Source: Macrococcus sp. 19Msa1099 (GTDB lineage: Bacteria > Bacillota > Bacilli > Staphylococcales > Staphylococcaceae). Taken from it: a DNA stretch of 64,000 nt. The DNA lies in assembly GCA_019357535.2 (NCBI GenBank), contig CP079956.2, positions 62,001 through 126,000 on the forward strand, written 5' to 3'. This document shows, piece by piece, positions 8,263 through 17,276 of this stretch (position 1 is the stretch's first letter; the number at the start of each line of letters is the position of its first letter). The translations under genes and the position numbers were made by a program. The notes beneath the pieces are model-generated. The model saw nothing but the letters and a program-made list of their open reading frames with translations, had not been told where the DNA came from and ran no database searches.

Positions 8263-10176
8263 ATGGAAAACATGGACTTTCTGCAATATGGTGAGACAAA
8301 GTTTAATGAAATCAATAAGTATTTAGGTAATGCTTTAACGTTATTAGAGTATCCTGAAAATGAGGTCATAGAGCGTGAAGAAGAGCTAAAAGGATTAGAC
8401 TATCTTATGAAACGTAGGGAGACACCAGTAGCGTGTTTAATTGGTGATGCTGGTACAGGGAAAACAGCTCTAGTTGAGACCTATGCAAAAAGAAAGTATA
8501 TTCAGGGAGAAAAAACAGTTGTACTATCAGTTAATATCGGTGCGTTAAATTCGGGTGGGGTTCATAACCTTAAGGAACGTATGGAAAACCTGTTACCAAA
8601 AGTGAAGGAATATGAGGATGTTCTAAAAGAAAATGACGATAGTGTAAAAGTAATGATATTTATAGATGAGGTACATCGCATTATTTCTGTCTTTGGTAAG
8701 GGCTCTAAAGAGGGTGGGGATATTTTAAAACCCACTCTTGCAAGAGCAGGGCAATATGTTAATGTTATCACTGCTACAACAAGAGAAGAATATGACCGAT
8801 ATATAGCGAAAGATGGAGCTTTAGCAAGACGTCTGAAGACCTTAGTAATCAATGAACTCTCACCAAAGATTACTAAGATGATATTAAAGAACTGGCTGAT
8901 AAATAAGATTGGTCAGAGTTCTACAGATGCTATTGACGATAAAGTTTTTGACAGAATTATCCGAGCTAATAAGCAGATGCAATCAGAATTCTCTGAGCCT
9001 GCGAAATCAATTGATATTATAGAGACGATGTTAGCGATACATGAAACAGACGATGTACCAATGGATAGAAGTTTAGTAGATTTTGTATTCAGGACTTCAA
9101 AAAACGTGGATCTTGAATTTAATATTGATCCATCAGTAGTTGTTGAGAACTTGAAAAGAAGAGTAAGGGGACAGCCGCTCGTATTATACACTATGGAACG
9201 CATGATAGAGATGATATCATGGCAGGCGCAAGGTAATGATATCTCTAATAAGCCTAGAGGAACGGGGCTTCTAGTAGGGACTTCAGGTGTAGGTAAAACT
9301 GAAGCGGTAAAGGCGCTTACAGAGGGAATATATGGAGATGAAAGCAACCTTGTTATTTTCAGTATGACAGACTATGATACTCCTGGAAGTTCCGACCGCT
9401 TCAGACTCGATTTAGGAACAACGGTGAGACATAGAAAATCTGTAGTCATACTACTAGATGAGATAGAAAAAGCACATAGAACTGTCCGTTTAGCATTATT
9501 ACCTATCCTGGATGAAGGGATAGTGACATATTTTGAAGAGGGTACTGATGGCTTCCTGGTAAGACAGCAGTCTTCTCTAAGGGGCTCAATTGTTTTTGCT
9601 ACCTCAAACTCAGGTAGTAAGATGTTTGAAGACATCAATAGATATGCGAAAGAGTTACAGGACATCAGCCAGGATAAAATAGATGATTATAGTAATCAGC
9701 TCAAATTTAGTACTAAGAAGCTAGAGCCTATCATCCAAAGAGGTCTGGAACGTGAATTCCCGCCTGAATTACTTCAGCGTTTTACATATACCGTGCCATT
9801 CAACGCTTTAAATAATTCGACTAAACTAGATATTGCCAATAAGATGCTCGCAAAAGAATTGAAAGAGTTTATGGATAGAGGATATACAATCAGTATAAAT
9901 AATGCTGTGAAGTGGGGACTTGGATATGAGGAGTATAAGGCAAATGAAATAAGCATGTATATTGTATTTGAACGTATGATGACTAATAATGCAGGGGCTT
10001 CAGGCGCTCGTAACATATCTAAGGTAATAAAGACGGATATTATTCCTGAGCTGCTTCATAAGATGAGAGAATACCCTACATTACGTCGCTTCAAGATCAC
10101 GACAAACGGAAGATGTATATTCCAAACCACAGAAGAAGCAATTACAAATGGTGCTATAGAAATAGTCCCTTACTAA
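8263..10176 (+). CDS. ClpB/ClpC-like double AAA+ ATPase
   Basis: A 637-residue protein with two AAA+ modules. D1: Walker A GDAGTGKT (about residues 63-70), Walker B VMIFIDEVHR, sensor ITATTREEYDRY. D2: Walker A GTSGVGKT, Walker B VVILLDEIEKAHR, sensor IVFATSNSGS. The order is that of Clp/Hsp100 unfoldases, but the N-terminal Clp repeats and the long middle coiled-coil domain are missing, making it smaller than ClpB (~860). ATG 8263 follows AAGCGGGG. It is the last gene of a plasmid operon with a membrane protein, so remodelling of a membrane or transfer complex is a plausible but unproven role. Confidence 0.85.
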   Translation: MENMDFLQYGETKFNEINKYLGNALTLLEYPENEVIEREEELKGLDYLMKRRETPVACLIGDAGTGKTALVETYAKRKYIQGEKTVVLSVNIGALNSGGVHNLKERMENLLPKVKEYEDVLKENDDSVKVMIFIDEVHRIISVFGKGSKEGGDILKPTLARAGQYVNVITATTREEYDRYIAKDGALARRLKTLVINELSPKITKMILKNWLINKIGQSSTDAIDDKVFDRIIRANKQMQSEFSEPAKSIDIIETMLAIHETDDVPMDRSLVDFVFRTSKNVDLEFNIDPSVVVENLKRRVRGQPLVLYTMERMIEMISWQAQGNDISNKPRGTGLLVGTSGVGKTEAVKALTEGIYGDESNLVIFSMTDYDTPGSSDRFRLDLGTTVRHRKSVVILLDEIEKAHRTVRLALLPILDEGIVTYFEEGTDGFLVRQQSSLRGSIVFATSNSGSKMFEDINRYAKELQDISQDKIDDYSNQLKFSTKKLEPIIQRGLEREFPPELLQRFTYTVPFNALNNSTKLDIANKMLAKELKEFMDRGYTISINNAVKWGLGYEEYKANEISMYIVFERMMTNNAGASGARNISKVIKTDIIPELLHKMREYPTLRRFKITTNGRCIFQTTEEAITNGAIEIVPY

Positions 10177-10196
10177 TTTATAGCATAGAATGAACT

Positions 10197-10230
10197 ACCC
10201 CTCATACGTTATTGTATGAGGGATAATTTT
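10197..10230. terminator. Bidirectional terminator between convergent genes
   Basis: Inverted repeat CCCTCATAC / GTATGAGGG (10199-10207 and 10214-10222) followed by ATAATTTTATT. It separates the AAA+ operon from convergent genes. Confidence 0.78.
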
Positions 10231-10273
10231 ATTACATGATAATCATGCCCGTTAATTTATTATATTATTAAAT

Positions 10274-10576
10274 CTATTCCACATTTAGTGTTTTAATATT
10301 ATTCATATTCATTTTGAAATTACTTAATACTTCAGCATCTATATTGAATTTGTAGAGGAATGCAGAATGTTCTTCATCAATCTTTATCACCAATTCCCTA
10401 TCTCCTAGCCTCCTATAAGCTTTATTTCTTCTTCTTAGTCCATTAATAACATTCGTTACACCGCCTGGAGACATTTCCTGGTATACATTAAACCTTACTT
10501 CACCTACATTACCTGGTTTAACCTGTTTAATGTAATATCTACTACCAAAGATCTCTCCTACTTCTAAGCTACTCAT
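10274..10576 (-). CDS. Hypothetical protein, 100 aa
   Basis: An unrecognised small soluble protein with mixed strands and helices. A central basic stretch (GLRRRNKAYRRLGDRELVIK) could contact nucleic acid or another protein. ATG 10576 follows AGGTGAAGC. It is followed on the same strand (upstream in coordinates) by no gene and by a shared terminator; its own upstream neighbour at 10654 is co-oriented with a 77-bp gap. Composition matches the plasmid backbone. Confidence 0.6.
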   Translation of the reverse strand: MSSLEVGEIFGSRYYIKQVKPGNVGEVRFNVYQEMSPGGVTNVINGLRRRNKAYRRLGDRELVIKIDEEHSAFLYKFNIDAEVLSNFKMNMNNIKTLNVE

Positions 10577-10653
10577 ATATGCTTCACCTCAGATCTATTT
10601 ATTATCGAATAAACTTTTTTATATCAAAAGCCTATTTATTCCTTGAATATGAC

Positions 10654-11457
10654 TTACTGCAGGTGCTTTCTTACTTCAACTGGAAAGACTTCTGGATGAT
10701 TGATTAGCAATCGACCTATCTCGATAAGTACACCGATTTCAAAGAATATTTCTTCTCGCTCATTAGTTTCTTTATTTATTAGGTACTTCCCATCAAAGTG
10801 ATATTTACTATAAAGTTCACTCATATCTATAATCTTTTCTACATGAAAATGTCCTTCCCCCTTATTCATACCAGAAAAGATAGAATGGTTTCCGTTGTAG
10901 ACATATGTAACACCCATAGGATAAAGATATATCGCGCGATGATTTGTACTATCTTCAATGAACGAGTTTTTTCTAGTGATGTAGGTGTCTATTATAATAC
11001 CATCACCAATTGATTTTATATTGTCTATAATTCTTTCACTATTCCAAATGGTAGTTATAATCGGAGATCTTGCATTAGATATCAATAATTCCTTAGGCAT
11101 ATAAACATTATTTTCATAGCTATCTTTATCATATAGAACTTTATTTTGCAGTGTTAGTAGAGGTTCGAGATAAGCGTCTACGATATTAAAATATTCGTTT
11201 TTGTATAAAATATTATCTCTTCCATATTTTAATATGTTACTTGCTGACTTATTTTGAATGAGATCAGTAAATATCTTTATATAACTAAATACTGGATGTA
11301 GACTTCGATATTTTACACTCTTGTTTTCTTTTAATAGATCTTTTGCGCCATTTAATATATTATTCAGCTGCTCTTTTTTTATATCATCTTTTGTTCCATT
11401 TTTTTTAAAGAAATACATTAAGCCTTTATTGTTTGTGTCTATCCTTTTAGAAAACAT
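10654..11457 (-). CDS. Hypothetical protein, 267 aa
   Basis: A soluble protein with a helical N-terminal third and a strand-rich C-terminal half containing YPMGVTYVYNGNHSI and a GEGHF segment. The NGNHSI motif recalls an uncharacterised plasmid/phage family (DUF6710-like), but this is from memory and uncertain. ATG 11457 follows GGGAGGGG. The ribosome site lies inside an inverted repeat (AACCCCTC / GAGGGGTT, 11460-11467 and 11495-11502), which could mask translation initiation. Function unknown. Confidence 0.65.
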   Translation of the reverse strand: MFSKRIDTNNKGLMYFFKKNGTKDDIKKEQLNNILNGAKDLLKENKSVKYRSLHPVFSYIKIFTDLIQNKSASNILKYGRDNILYKNEYFNIVDAYLEPLLTLQNKVLYDKDSYENNVYMPKELLISNARSPIITTIWNSERIIDNIKSIGDGIIIDTYITRKNSFIEDSTNHRAIYLYPMGVTYVYNGNHSIFSGMNKGEGHFHVEKIIDMSELYSKYHFDGKYLINKETNEREEIFFEIGVLIEIGRLLINHPEVFPVEVRKHLQ

Positions 11458-11459
11458 AC

Positions 11460-11502
11460 AACCCCTCCCTTTATTACTAATTTTAGCAGAATTAGAGGGG
11501 TT
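11460..11502 (-). promoter_or_regulatory. Inverted repeat that includes the ribosome site of the 267-aa gene
   Basis: AACCCCTC (11460-11467) and GAGGGGTT (11495-11502) can pair across a 27-base loop in the mRNA leader. The right arm in mRNA sense would cover the GGGAGGGG Shine-Dalgarno sequence, so a translation-control hairpin is possible. Confidence 0.4.
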
Positions 11503-11699
11503 ATGTATTAATTAAAACAAAACAAAATGGAGAATTTTATAGAAGATCTTGTAGGTTCATAACTTTTAAAATGTCTTAATTTACATTAAAAACTAATTTT
11601 TTTATCTCTATTAGTTGAAAAATGATATATTTAAATAAGCTCCGTTGCAAGCCTTTTCGACGTCATTATCCTTGCATCATCGAAGTAAGGAGGAAGCGT

Positions 11700-11813
11700 A
11701 TGTCTAATCAGCAAAGTACAGATACGCTCAGCAAGGACGCTAAAGCAGGCATTATTGCCAGTGTTTTAAGCGGAATTGGACGAGTGATTGCAGCTTTGAT
11801 TATCAGCAACTAA
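11700..11813 (+). CDS. 37-residue hydrophobic/amphipathic peptide
   Basis: ATG at 11700 follows AAGGAGG with 7-base spacing. The peptide has a polar N-terminus (SNQQSTDTLSKDAKAG) and a hydrophobic amphipathic C-terminus (IIASVLSGIGRVIAALIISN), with no signal-peptide cleavage site. This pattern fits leaderless bacteriocins, PSM-like surfactant peptides or type I toxin peptides; no specific family was recognised. A strong hairpin terminator follows about 100 bases later. There are no transporter or immunity genes beside it. Confidence 0.6.
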   Translation: MSNQQSTDTLSKDAKAGIIASVLSGIGRVIAALIISN

Positions 11814-11907
11814 CGTGTTTTAGGAAGTAGATTATGATTGTTTTAATGATTAGAAATGGGAGCAATTAAGCAAGGTAAAATAAGAAGAATTGAAAATGAT
11901 AAAACAC

Positions 11908-11956
11908 AAAACCCCTTAACTCTAGACCGCCAAGAATAGAGTAAGGGGTTTCTTTA
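11908..11956. terminator. Strong terminator after the small peptide gene
   Basis: AACCCCTTAACTCTA and TAGAGTAAGGGGTT (11909-11951) form a long stem followed by TCTTTAG. It could serve both strands, as in convergent toxin/antitoxin RNA pairs. Confidence 0.8.
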
Positions 11957-12136
11957 GTGCTAATTTCTAGTTTTTGTTCCTCGAAATTCACGTAATTCTA
12001 TTTGTCTTTGGGAAGACGTATGTTTCTATCAGCAAGTTAATATTAGCAATATTCTATATGAAATACAAGTATTATGCTAAAAAATAAGCAGATAAATATA
12101 CAGCGTTCGTATTACTCGCAATTGATTATCAATAAA

Positions 12137-12265
12137 ATGTCACTGCGCTAATAATCGGAACTCTATTAATAAAAAAGTACTAAAACACTTGATAGATATA
12201 GCCTTAGACTGAAGCCAGGCACAATTTCTAGAAAATGATAATGTCACTGCGTAAATGTCACTGCG
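12137..12265 (+). repeat. Three exact direct repeats ATGTCACTGCG
   Basis: An 11-mer occurs at 12137-12147, 12241-12251 and 12255-12265 in an AT-rich region upstream of the initiator-like gene. Spacing is 104 and 14 bp. These may be initiator or regulator binding sites; function is inferred from position. Confidence 0.55.
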
Positions 12266-12420
12266 TAAAAGAGAAAAAATATGCTTTCAACCCTTGATAT
12301 AACTAACTTTGAAAACTGATGAAAATAATAGAAACTATGTTCTTTTAATCTATTTATTATTAATCTATATATAACCATTAGGAACTACGGTTATATTTCA
12401 CCAATAATTATAAAATTCTG

Positions 12421-12456
12421 TAAAAAAGCCCCACTGATGTCATAGACATAGTGGGG
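12421..12456 (-). terminator. Minus-strand terminator hairpin
   Basis: CCCCACT-GATGTC-ATA-GACAT-AGTGGGG (12429-12456). On the minus strand the stem is followed by CTTTTTT, so it ends a leftward transcript. Confidence 0.7.
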
Positions 12457-12569
12457 AATTATGTTACAATAATCGTATATCTTTGCAAAATACCTAGAAA
12501 AGAAGTACAATAAGTTAAAAATATTTAATAAAGATATTTGTTCTCAACATAAAAGACAATTTAATAGCA

Positions 12570-12740
12570 AAAAAATAGAACGGCTCTCTGATTGTCGGCA
12601 AAACTCTCAGAGATGCAACAAGCGTGTCTACCCACGTTTGTTTACCGTTTAGACTATATATTATCATGTATTTGATATTTCGTAAACTGGAAAGAACCCA
12701 CTTTCTCAGTACATATCGTAATACCATTATATGTATCTCT
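12570..12740 (-). ncRNA. Putative antisense RNA in the rep leader
   Basis: On the minus strand a TATAAT box (plus-strand 12727-12732) is followed about 120 bases later by a hairpin CTCTGA / TCAGAG (12586-12612) and a T-rich tail (TATTTTTTT). This lies in the leader of the initiator-like gene on the opposite strand. Countertranscript RNAs in this position control copy number in several Gram-positive theta plasmids. A good -35 box was not seen, so the RNA is a prediction. Confidence 0.4.
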
Positions 12741-12848
12741 GTATACTCTTGACTGTAGACAAGCCAACGATTACACGCTCTTGTGTTCTATGTTCGCTTG
12801 TCTTTTTTGTTGTCAAAAATAAAGTGTATGACAGAGAGGAAGATCAAT

Positions 12849-13790
12849 ATGAGTCAAAATCTAGAGTATCTCAGAAGCTACCAGATGTTTGCTTCCGTGA
12901 AGCAGATGGATTATGCGGTGATGCAGTACAACAAGGAACTTAGCAGAGCACACTATGAGACATTAAATACAATTAAGCAGTACAGCTGTAAGATTGCAGG
13001 TGTCTGCCATCTTAAATATAAGACAATTGCGAAAGTATTAGGTAAGAGTGAACGTACGATCATGAGACACATCAAGTATCTTGTCGCAAAAGGCTGTCTT
13101 TCAAAAATAACGACAGTACGTCCTAAAAAAGGTGGGGACGGTGCTAATATATTTGTCATCAATCCACCGAATACCAATGTAGAAGAGAAATTAAAAAGCA
13201 GAGTATCACAGAAAAAGAACAATCAGAATAACCAGGATAAAAGAAGCTATTTTAAAAGACTGAGTGATAACGTAGAGCAAGCGATCACAAACATAAACGA
13301 TAAGTACTTTAGAAGCAGACCTTTCAACGTACCAGAACATATATACGCTATTCATAAAGCTGTGTTTACAGACAGAAAATTGGAACTCATTGCGGAACAA
13401 TGTATCGCTGAAGCGGTGAGACTAGGAGTAAATTCAAAGACAGAGCAGGATGACCTATTGCATTATGCACTAAAAGCGGTTACGAAAGCAAAAAGAGAAT
13501 ATTATCGTGGAGAGAGGCAGGACAAGATAAAAAGTGAGCGATACTATGCAAAGAAGGTAGTTACGAACAGGGTTGAAAAGCTGAGAAAATATCAGTCAGA
13601 AAGTGAATATCTAGATTACCCAGAGCAGCAACAGATAGAGTCGATTGAAATGACGCCTAAATGGCTACTGGATCAGATAGAAGCTGAGAAAAGAGCCGCT
13701 TCAGAGCCGATAAAACAAAAGAAATATGATGAGGATGAATTAGAGAAAGAACGAGAAAGAGTAAGAAAAATGCTACAAGAGCCATACTGA
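12849..13790 (+). CDS. Helix-turn-helix replication-initiator-like protein
   Basis: A 313-residue protein with a winged-HTH region at about residues 55-90 (YKTIAKVLGKSERTIMRHIK), as in plasmid and phage replication proteins. The C-terminus holds IEMTPKWLLDQ, which also appears near the end of the otherwise different Rep_3 protein at 31 kb (IEMTPQWLLEE). ATG 12849 follows AGAGGAAG. The long leader with hairpins and a probable antisense RNA supports a replication role, but I did not match it to a named Rep family; a plasmid transcription factor is the alternative. Confidence 0.6.
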   Translation: MSQNLEYLRSYQMFASVKQMDYAVMQYNKELSRAHYETLNTIKQYSCKIAGVCHLKYKTIAKVLGKSERTIMRHIKYLVAKGCLSKITTVRPKKGGDGANIFVINPPNTNVEEKLKSRVSQKKNNQNNQDKRSYFKRLSDNVEQAITNINDKYFRSRPFNVPEHIYAIHKAVFTDRKLELIAEQCIAEAVRLGVNSKTEQDDLLHYALKAVTKAKREYYRGERQDKIKSERYYAKKVVTNRVEKLRKYQSESEYLDYPEQQQIESIEMTPKWLLDQIEAEKRAASEPIKQKKYDEDELEKERERVRKMLQEPY

Positions 13791-13803
13791 TATTTCTATT
13801 CAG

Positions 13804-13863
13804 ATAATTATTAATAAATAATTATTGTAAAATAAATAAAAATAGGACGAAAAGTGGTATAAT
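13804..13863 (+). promoter_or_regulatory. AT-rich palindrome and promoter of transfer operon
   Basis: ATAATTATTAATAAATAATTATT (near-palindrome) starts at 13804. An extended -10 box TGGTATAAT ends at 13863, about 32 bases before the ATG of the 1092-residue transfer protein. Similar palindromes occur near the starts of other transfer genes at 18268, 44618 and 47901. Confidence 0.5.
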
Positions 13864-13895
13864 CTAACTATAAAATTATAACGGAAGGTGATCTG

Positions 13896-16800
13896 ATGCA
13901 GAAGAAAGTAATATTACTGTTATGTATGATGCTTACATTCATGATGATAACACCTGCGATAGTTCATGCTAATAAGACAGGCGCAGAAGCAGTAAGAACG
14001 CTTCCATCACTAGATGAGGGTGTTACAGAAAAAATAGAGAAAGATGCAAAAAATAAAGATGACAACTCAGAGAATGCAGATTTACTACAGGAACGATTAA
14101 ATCAGGATGAAAGTGCGAAGTCAGAGGGAGTTGCTGATACCTCAATGTGGACGATGTATGCACAATTCATTATGACGTCAGCAAACAAAGAAAAAGGAGA
14201 AAAGGAAAGTAAGAATGATAAAAATGCACTGGAAAAAGCCTTTGATGGTGCCATCTCAGGAATAATTGGAGATGGGGGTGTGACGCTAGATATCCCTTAC
14301 AAGAAAATGTATAGCCTATCGAATGAATTAAGCGGAAAAAAAGGAGACGATAAAGATATAACAGGTACACAGTTAGCATCCTTTTTAGGGACTTATTCAC
14401 ACTATAATTATATTGATACTGTTTCAGGTAATCGAATAGCGAGTACTACATCTAATGGAATTTCCTTTGTACTAAAGATGATAGCAGGATTTATCATTGT
14501 TACATCTCTAGCTGTATACTATATGATCAATTCTCTTCTTTCACTATTGGTGAACGGTATGATAGAGATAAATCCGTTCAAGATATTAGGGTTTGGAGAT
14601 GATAAGAATATCGCATTAGAAAATCCTATCGCTAAAGGTATTCAGACGATACTCTATGAGATAGGTCTAGACGATACTTTCTTTACTGTAATTACAGAGT
14701 TTGGTCTGATATTTGTAGTGGCATTCTTCGGATTTAAACTAATGAAATATCTATCAGATAAAGATTTTACAGGGGTATGGAAGACATTACAGAAGTTTGG
14801 TATACAGATATTCACGATGTTTGCGATGATCCCAATTATCATGCTGATCTACAGTGAGGCAGCTAAAGGTATAAAGGCGATGAATGAAGAAACCTCTGTA
14901 AATAGCAATCTTGCATCACAATATATATTAGATGTCAGAGGATGGGCAGCATCACAGAACTTATCACCTTCAGGGCTATATAACCCTGCTTTTCCTAACT
15001 CTAATGCTTCAAAAGAGTATATAGATAATACATTCAGTCCAATCTCATCAAGACAGATGATTGCAGACATCAACAGACAGACCTATCAGACACTCTATGG
15101 AGAAGGTCTAGGGAAGAAGATTGGATTTGATTTGGTGCAGAACTGGTCTATGAATGAGAATTTCAATGTGAATACTTACTTCGGTGATATTCAGAGAGGG
15201 ACTTTACCTAACGGTGATAACGATCTGCCCGCTCACACTAATTTTTTGACGCATTATCCTAACGCAAGTTACAAGGACATAGAATATGCGATGTGGTCGG
15301 GGACACAGAATGTAAATGATAAATTAAGAGACGTTAAAAATCCACAGTTTAAACCAAAAGAAAAAATCGGAGTATTTGAGGAGAACACTTTTTCTACGCA
15401 GTCTGTCGCTCTGATGCTTCAGTCGTCATTTGATAAAAGCGGTACTCATTTCTATGCATACAATCTAGCACCAACAGGGATGCAGGGAAATATGAAGAAC
15501 CTTTCAACTGTAAAGACAGAATGGAAGACACATACGATGCCTGGAGAAGGCTCGTTAGGTATCTTCGCTTCTGGATTATCACTGACTGCTAAATCTCTAG
15601 GGTATGCAATATTAGGGATAGGCTGTATCATCGCACTACTGACTGTGAACTTATTTGAAACAGCAGGAAGGTTCTTCAAGAGCTTATTTAAGGCGATTAT
15701 GTTCGGTGATTTCAACCAGGCAGTCGCATTGCTCTTTATATCTATATCGTTTCTTGTATCTTCACTGATTGCGATGCTGTTACCAAGTCTATTCGTAAAT
15801 TTTATAACAGTACTGACAGGGGCGATAAACCTTGTAACTCAGAACTTCTTACCTTCTAGCATTTTAGAAATGATTGGTGGTATTGCCACACTTTATTTAT
15901 GCTACAAGGTAGGTTGGGGTGGTAAAGTAGGTACGAAAAAAATATCTCCCGCCAAAGCGATTATCGGAATACCAAGTGAGATGGCGATTGGATTTGCTGA
16001 CAGAGTAGATATGATGTCAGGACAGAATATTGGTGACGGATTTAAACAGGGTATGCGTGGTGCTAAGTACAAGGGCAGACAGAATACTAGAGAACTTGGA
16101 AAAGCGGCCGCTAATTCGTCTCAAAACGCAAGACGAAGACTTAAAGGCGGTTCTAAAGGTGTCGTGATGACAGGAGCGAAAGAAGCGGCTAAAGGATTTG
16201 TCACTGGTGGTGTAGTCGGAGCAGCGGCAGGCGGAGCAGTAGGAGCAGCTAAAGGCGGCTATAAAGGTATGAAGACACCTGAGACACGAGCAAAACTTTC
16301 CGCTTCAGGATTGAAAAAAAATATAAAAGAGGGGCATCAAGAAGGACAGAAAAAGAAACAGCAGAAAGAGATGGAGAGTAGTTATACTACTTATAGAAGC
16401 GGAAATCCCTCACTAGGTGCAAAAAATGTAAGTCTAGAAGACAGAAAGAATAATTTTAGTAATACAGAATACAATAACTTAAAAGGATCTTCAAATGCAG
16501 ATGAATTTAAGAATAATCTATCTTCTTCTAGTAATGGTGAAAGCGTGGCATATAACACACCAAGCGGACGAACAGCATTACAAGGTACAGAGTTTGTAGA
16601 TGATAAAGGAAGCGTTTCAAACCAAAAAGTACAAGCGTTTAAGACAGAATATCAACAGGCAGAAAGAGACGGGAAAGTCACGGATGAAATGAAACAGAAA
16701 AAAGAACAGCTCGACAATTCTTTTAATGCAGGAGCTGAACAGTTATACAGTAATCACCCAAATGCAGGAAAAAGTAATCAGAGCTTAAACAGTAGTGATA

Positions 16801-17174
16801 TAAAAAGAAGTGATAAGGCTTCAGAGATAAATCAGGCATCTAGAAGTAACAATCCTACGACATCTAAAGTGAATACTGATGGCAACTCTAAAGCTGCTAC
16901 TGATTTAAGTAAATCGAAATCTACAGCAGAAAGTAAGAATATACTTCAGAACACTACTGCAAGTAAAAATAAAGCAGTCAAACCAAAAACGAATGGCGTA
17001 CCTAAGGGTGGCGCATTAAGACTCACACCTGAAGAAAGACAGGCGTTGAAACTAAAATACAGCGAGAGAGAAAGATTTAGACAGCGTAGGGCAAAAGAGC
17101 AGGCAGAAAGACAGGCAAGAATAGATAAAAGGGTAAGAGAGTTCAGAGAGAGAAGAAATAGACCTGAAGAATAA
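13896..17174 (+). CDS. Polytopic VirB6/TrbL-like conjugation protein
   Basis: A 1092-residue protein. A signal peptide (residues 1-25, ending VHA) is followed by a ~165-residue extracytoplasmic part, three hydrophobic helices at about 190-330, another external domain, and a second membrane cluster at about 560-680. A Gly/Ala-rich segment (VTGGVVGAAAGGAVGAAKGG) and a long hydrophilic tail ending in an Arg-rich helix follow. This layout is that of VirB6/TrbL/TcpH-type channel proteins of Gram-positive transfer systems. ATG 13896 follows GGAAGGTGAT. It opens the left half of the transfer locus. Confidence 0.78.
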   Translation: MQKKVILLLCMMLTFMMITPAIVHANKTGAEAVRTLPSLDEGVTEKIEKDAKNKDDNSENADLLQERLNQDESAKSEGVADTSMWTMYAQFIMTSANKEKGEKESKNDKNALEKAFDGAISGIIGDGGVTLDIPYKKMYSLSNELSGKKGDDKDITGTQLASFLGTYSHYNYIDTVSGNRIASTTSNGISFVLKMIAGFIIVTSLAVYYMINSLLSLLVNGMIEINPFKILGFGDDKNIALENPIAKGIQTILYEIGLDDTFFTVITEFGLIFVVAFFGFKLMKYLSDKDFTGVWKTLQKFGIQIFTMFAMIPIIMLIYSEAAKGIKAMNEETSVNSNLASQYILDVRGWAASQNLSPSGLYNPAFPNSNASKEYIDNTFSPISSRQMIADINRQTYQTLYGEGLGKKIGFDLVQNWSMNENFNVNTYFGDIQRGTLPNGDNDLPAHTNFLTHYPNASYKDIEYAMWSGTQNVNDKLRDVKNPQFKPKEKIGVFEENTFSTQSVALMLQSSFDKSGTHFYAYNLAPTGMQGNMKNLSTVKTEWKTHTMPGEGSLGIFASGLSLTAKSLGYAILGIGCIIALLTVNLFETAGRFFKSLFKAIMFGDFNQAVALLFISISFLVSSLIAMLLPSLFVNFITVLTGAINLVTQNFLPSSILEMIGGIATLYLCYKVGWGGKVGTKKISPAKAIIGIPSEMAIGFADRVDMMSGQNIGDGFKQGMRGAKYKGRQNTRELGKAAANSSQNARRRLKGGSKGVVMTGAKEAAKGFVTGGVVGAAAGGAVGAAKGGYKGMKTPETRAKLSASGLKKNIKEGHQEGQKKKQQKEMESSYTTYRSGNPSLGAKNVSLEDRKNNFSNTEYNNLKGSSNADEFKNNLSSSSNGESVAYNTPSGRTALQGTEFVDDKGSVSNQKVQAFKTEYQQAERDGKVTDEMKQKKEQLDNSFNAGAEQLYSNHPNAGKSNQSLNSSDIKRSDKASEINQASRSNNPTTSKVNTDGNSKAATDLSKSKSTAESKNILQNTTASKNKAVKPKTNGVPKGGALRLTPEERQALKLKYSERERFRQRRAKEQAERQARIDKRVREFRERRNRPEE

Positions 17175-17190
17175 AAAATATGATGTTATC

Positions 17191-17237
17191 TATACCTTTC
17201 ATCCTCATAAAAATATAAAATGAGGATGAAAGGTATA
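17191..17237. other. 18-bp perfect hairpin between transfer genes
   Basis: TATACCTTTCATCCTCAT (17191-17208) and its exact complement (17220-17237) with an 11-base A-rich loop. No T-run follows on the plus strand, so it may be an mRNA stability or processing element instead of a terminator. Confidence 0.65.
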
Positions 17238-17276
17238 TAGCATTATATAAATTCTAAATTTGAGAGGATGTTTAAG

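Noticed and set aside
10696-11515. Plus-strand frames opposite the 267-aa gene
   Set aside because: Antisense shadows with no ribosome sites; the minus-strand gene has a strong one.
16081-16300. Gly/Ala-rich stretch in the VirB6-like protein as a separate small gene or bacteriocin
   Set aside because: It is in frame within the 1092-residue protein and matches glycine-zipper segments common in such proteins.
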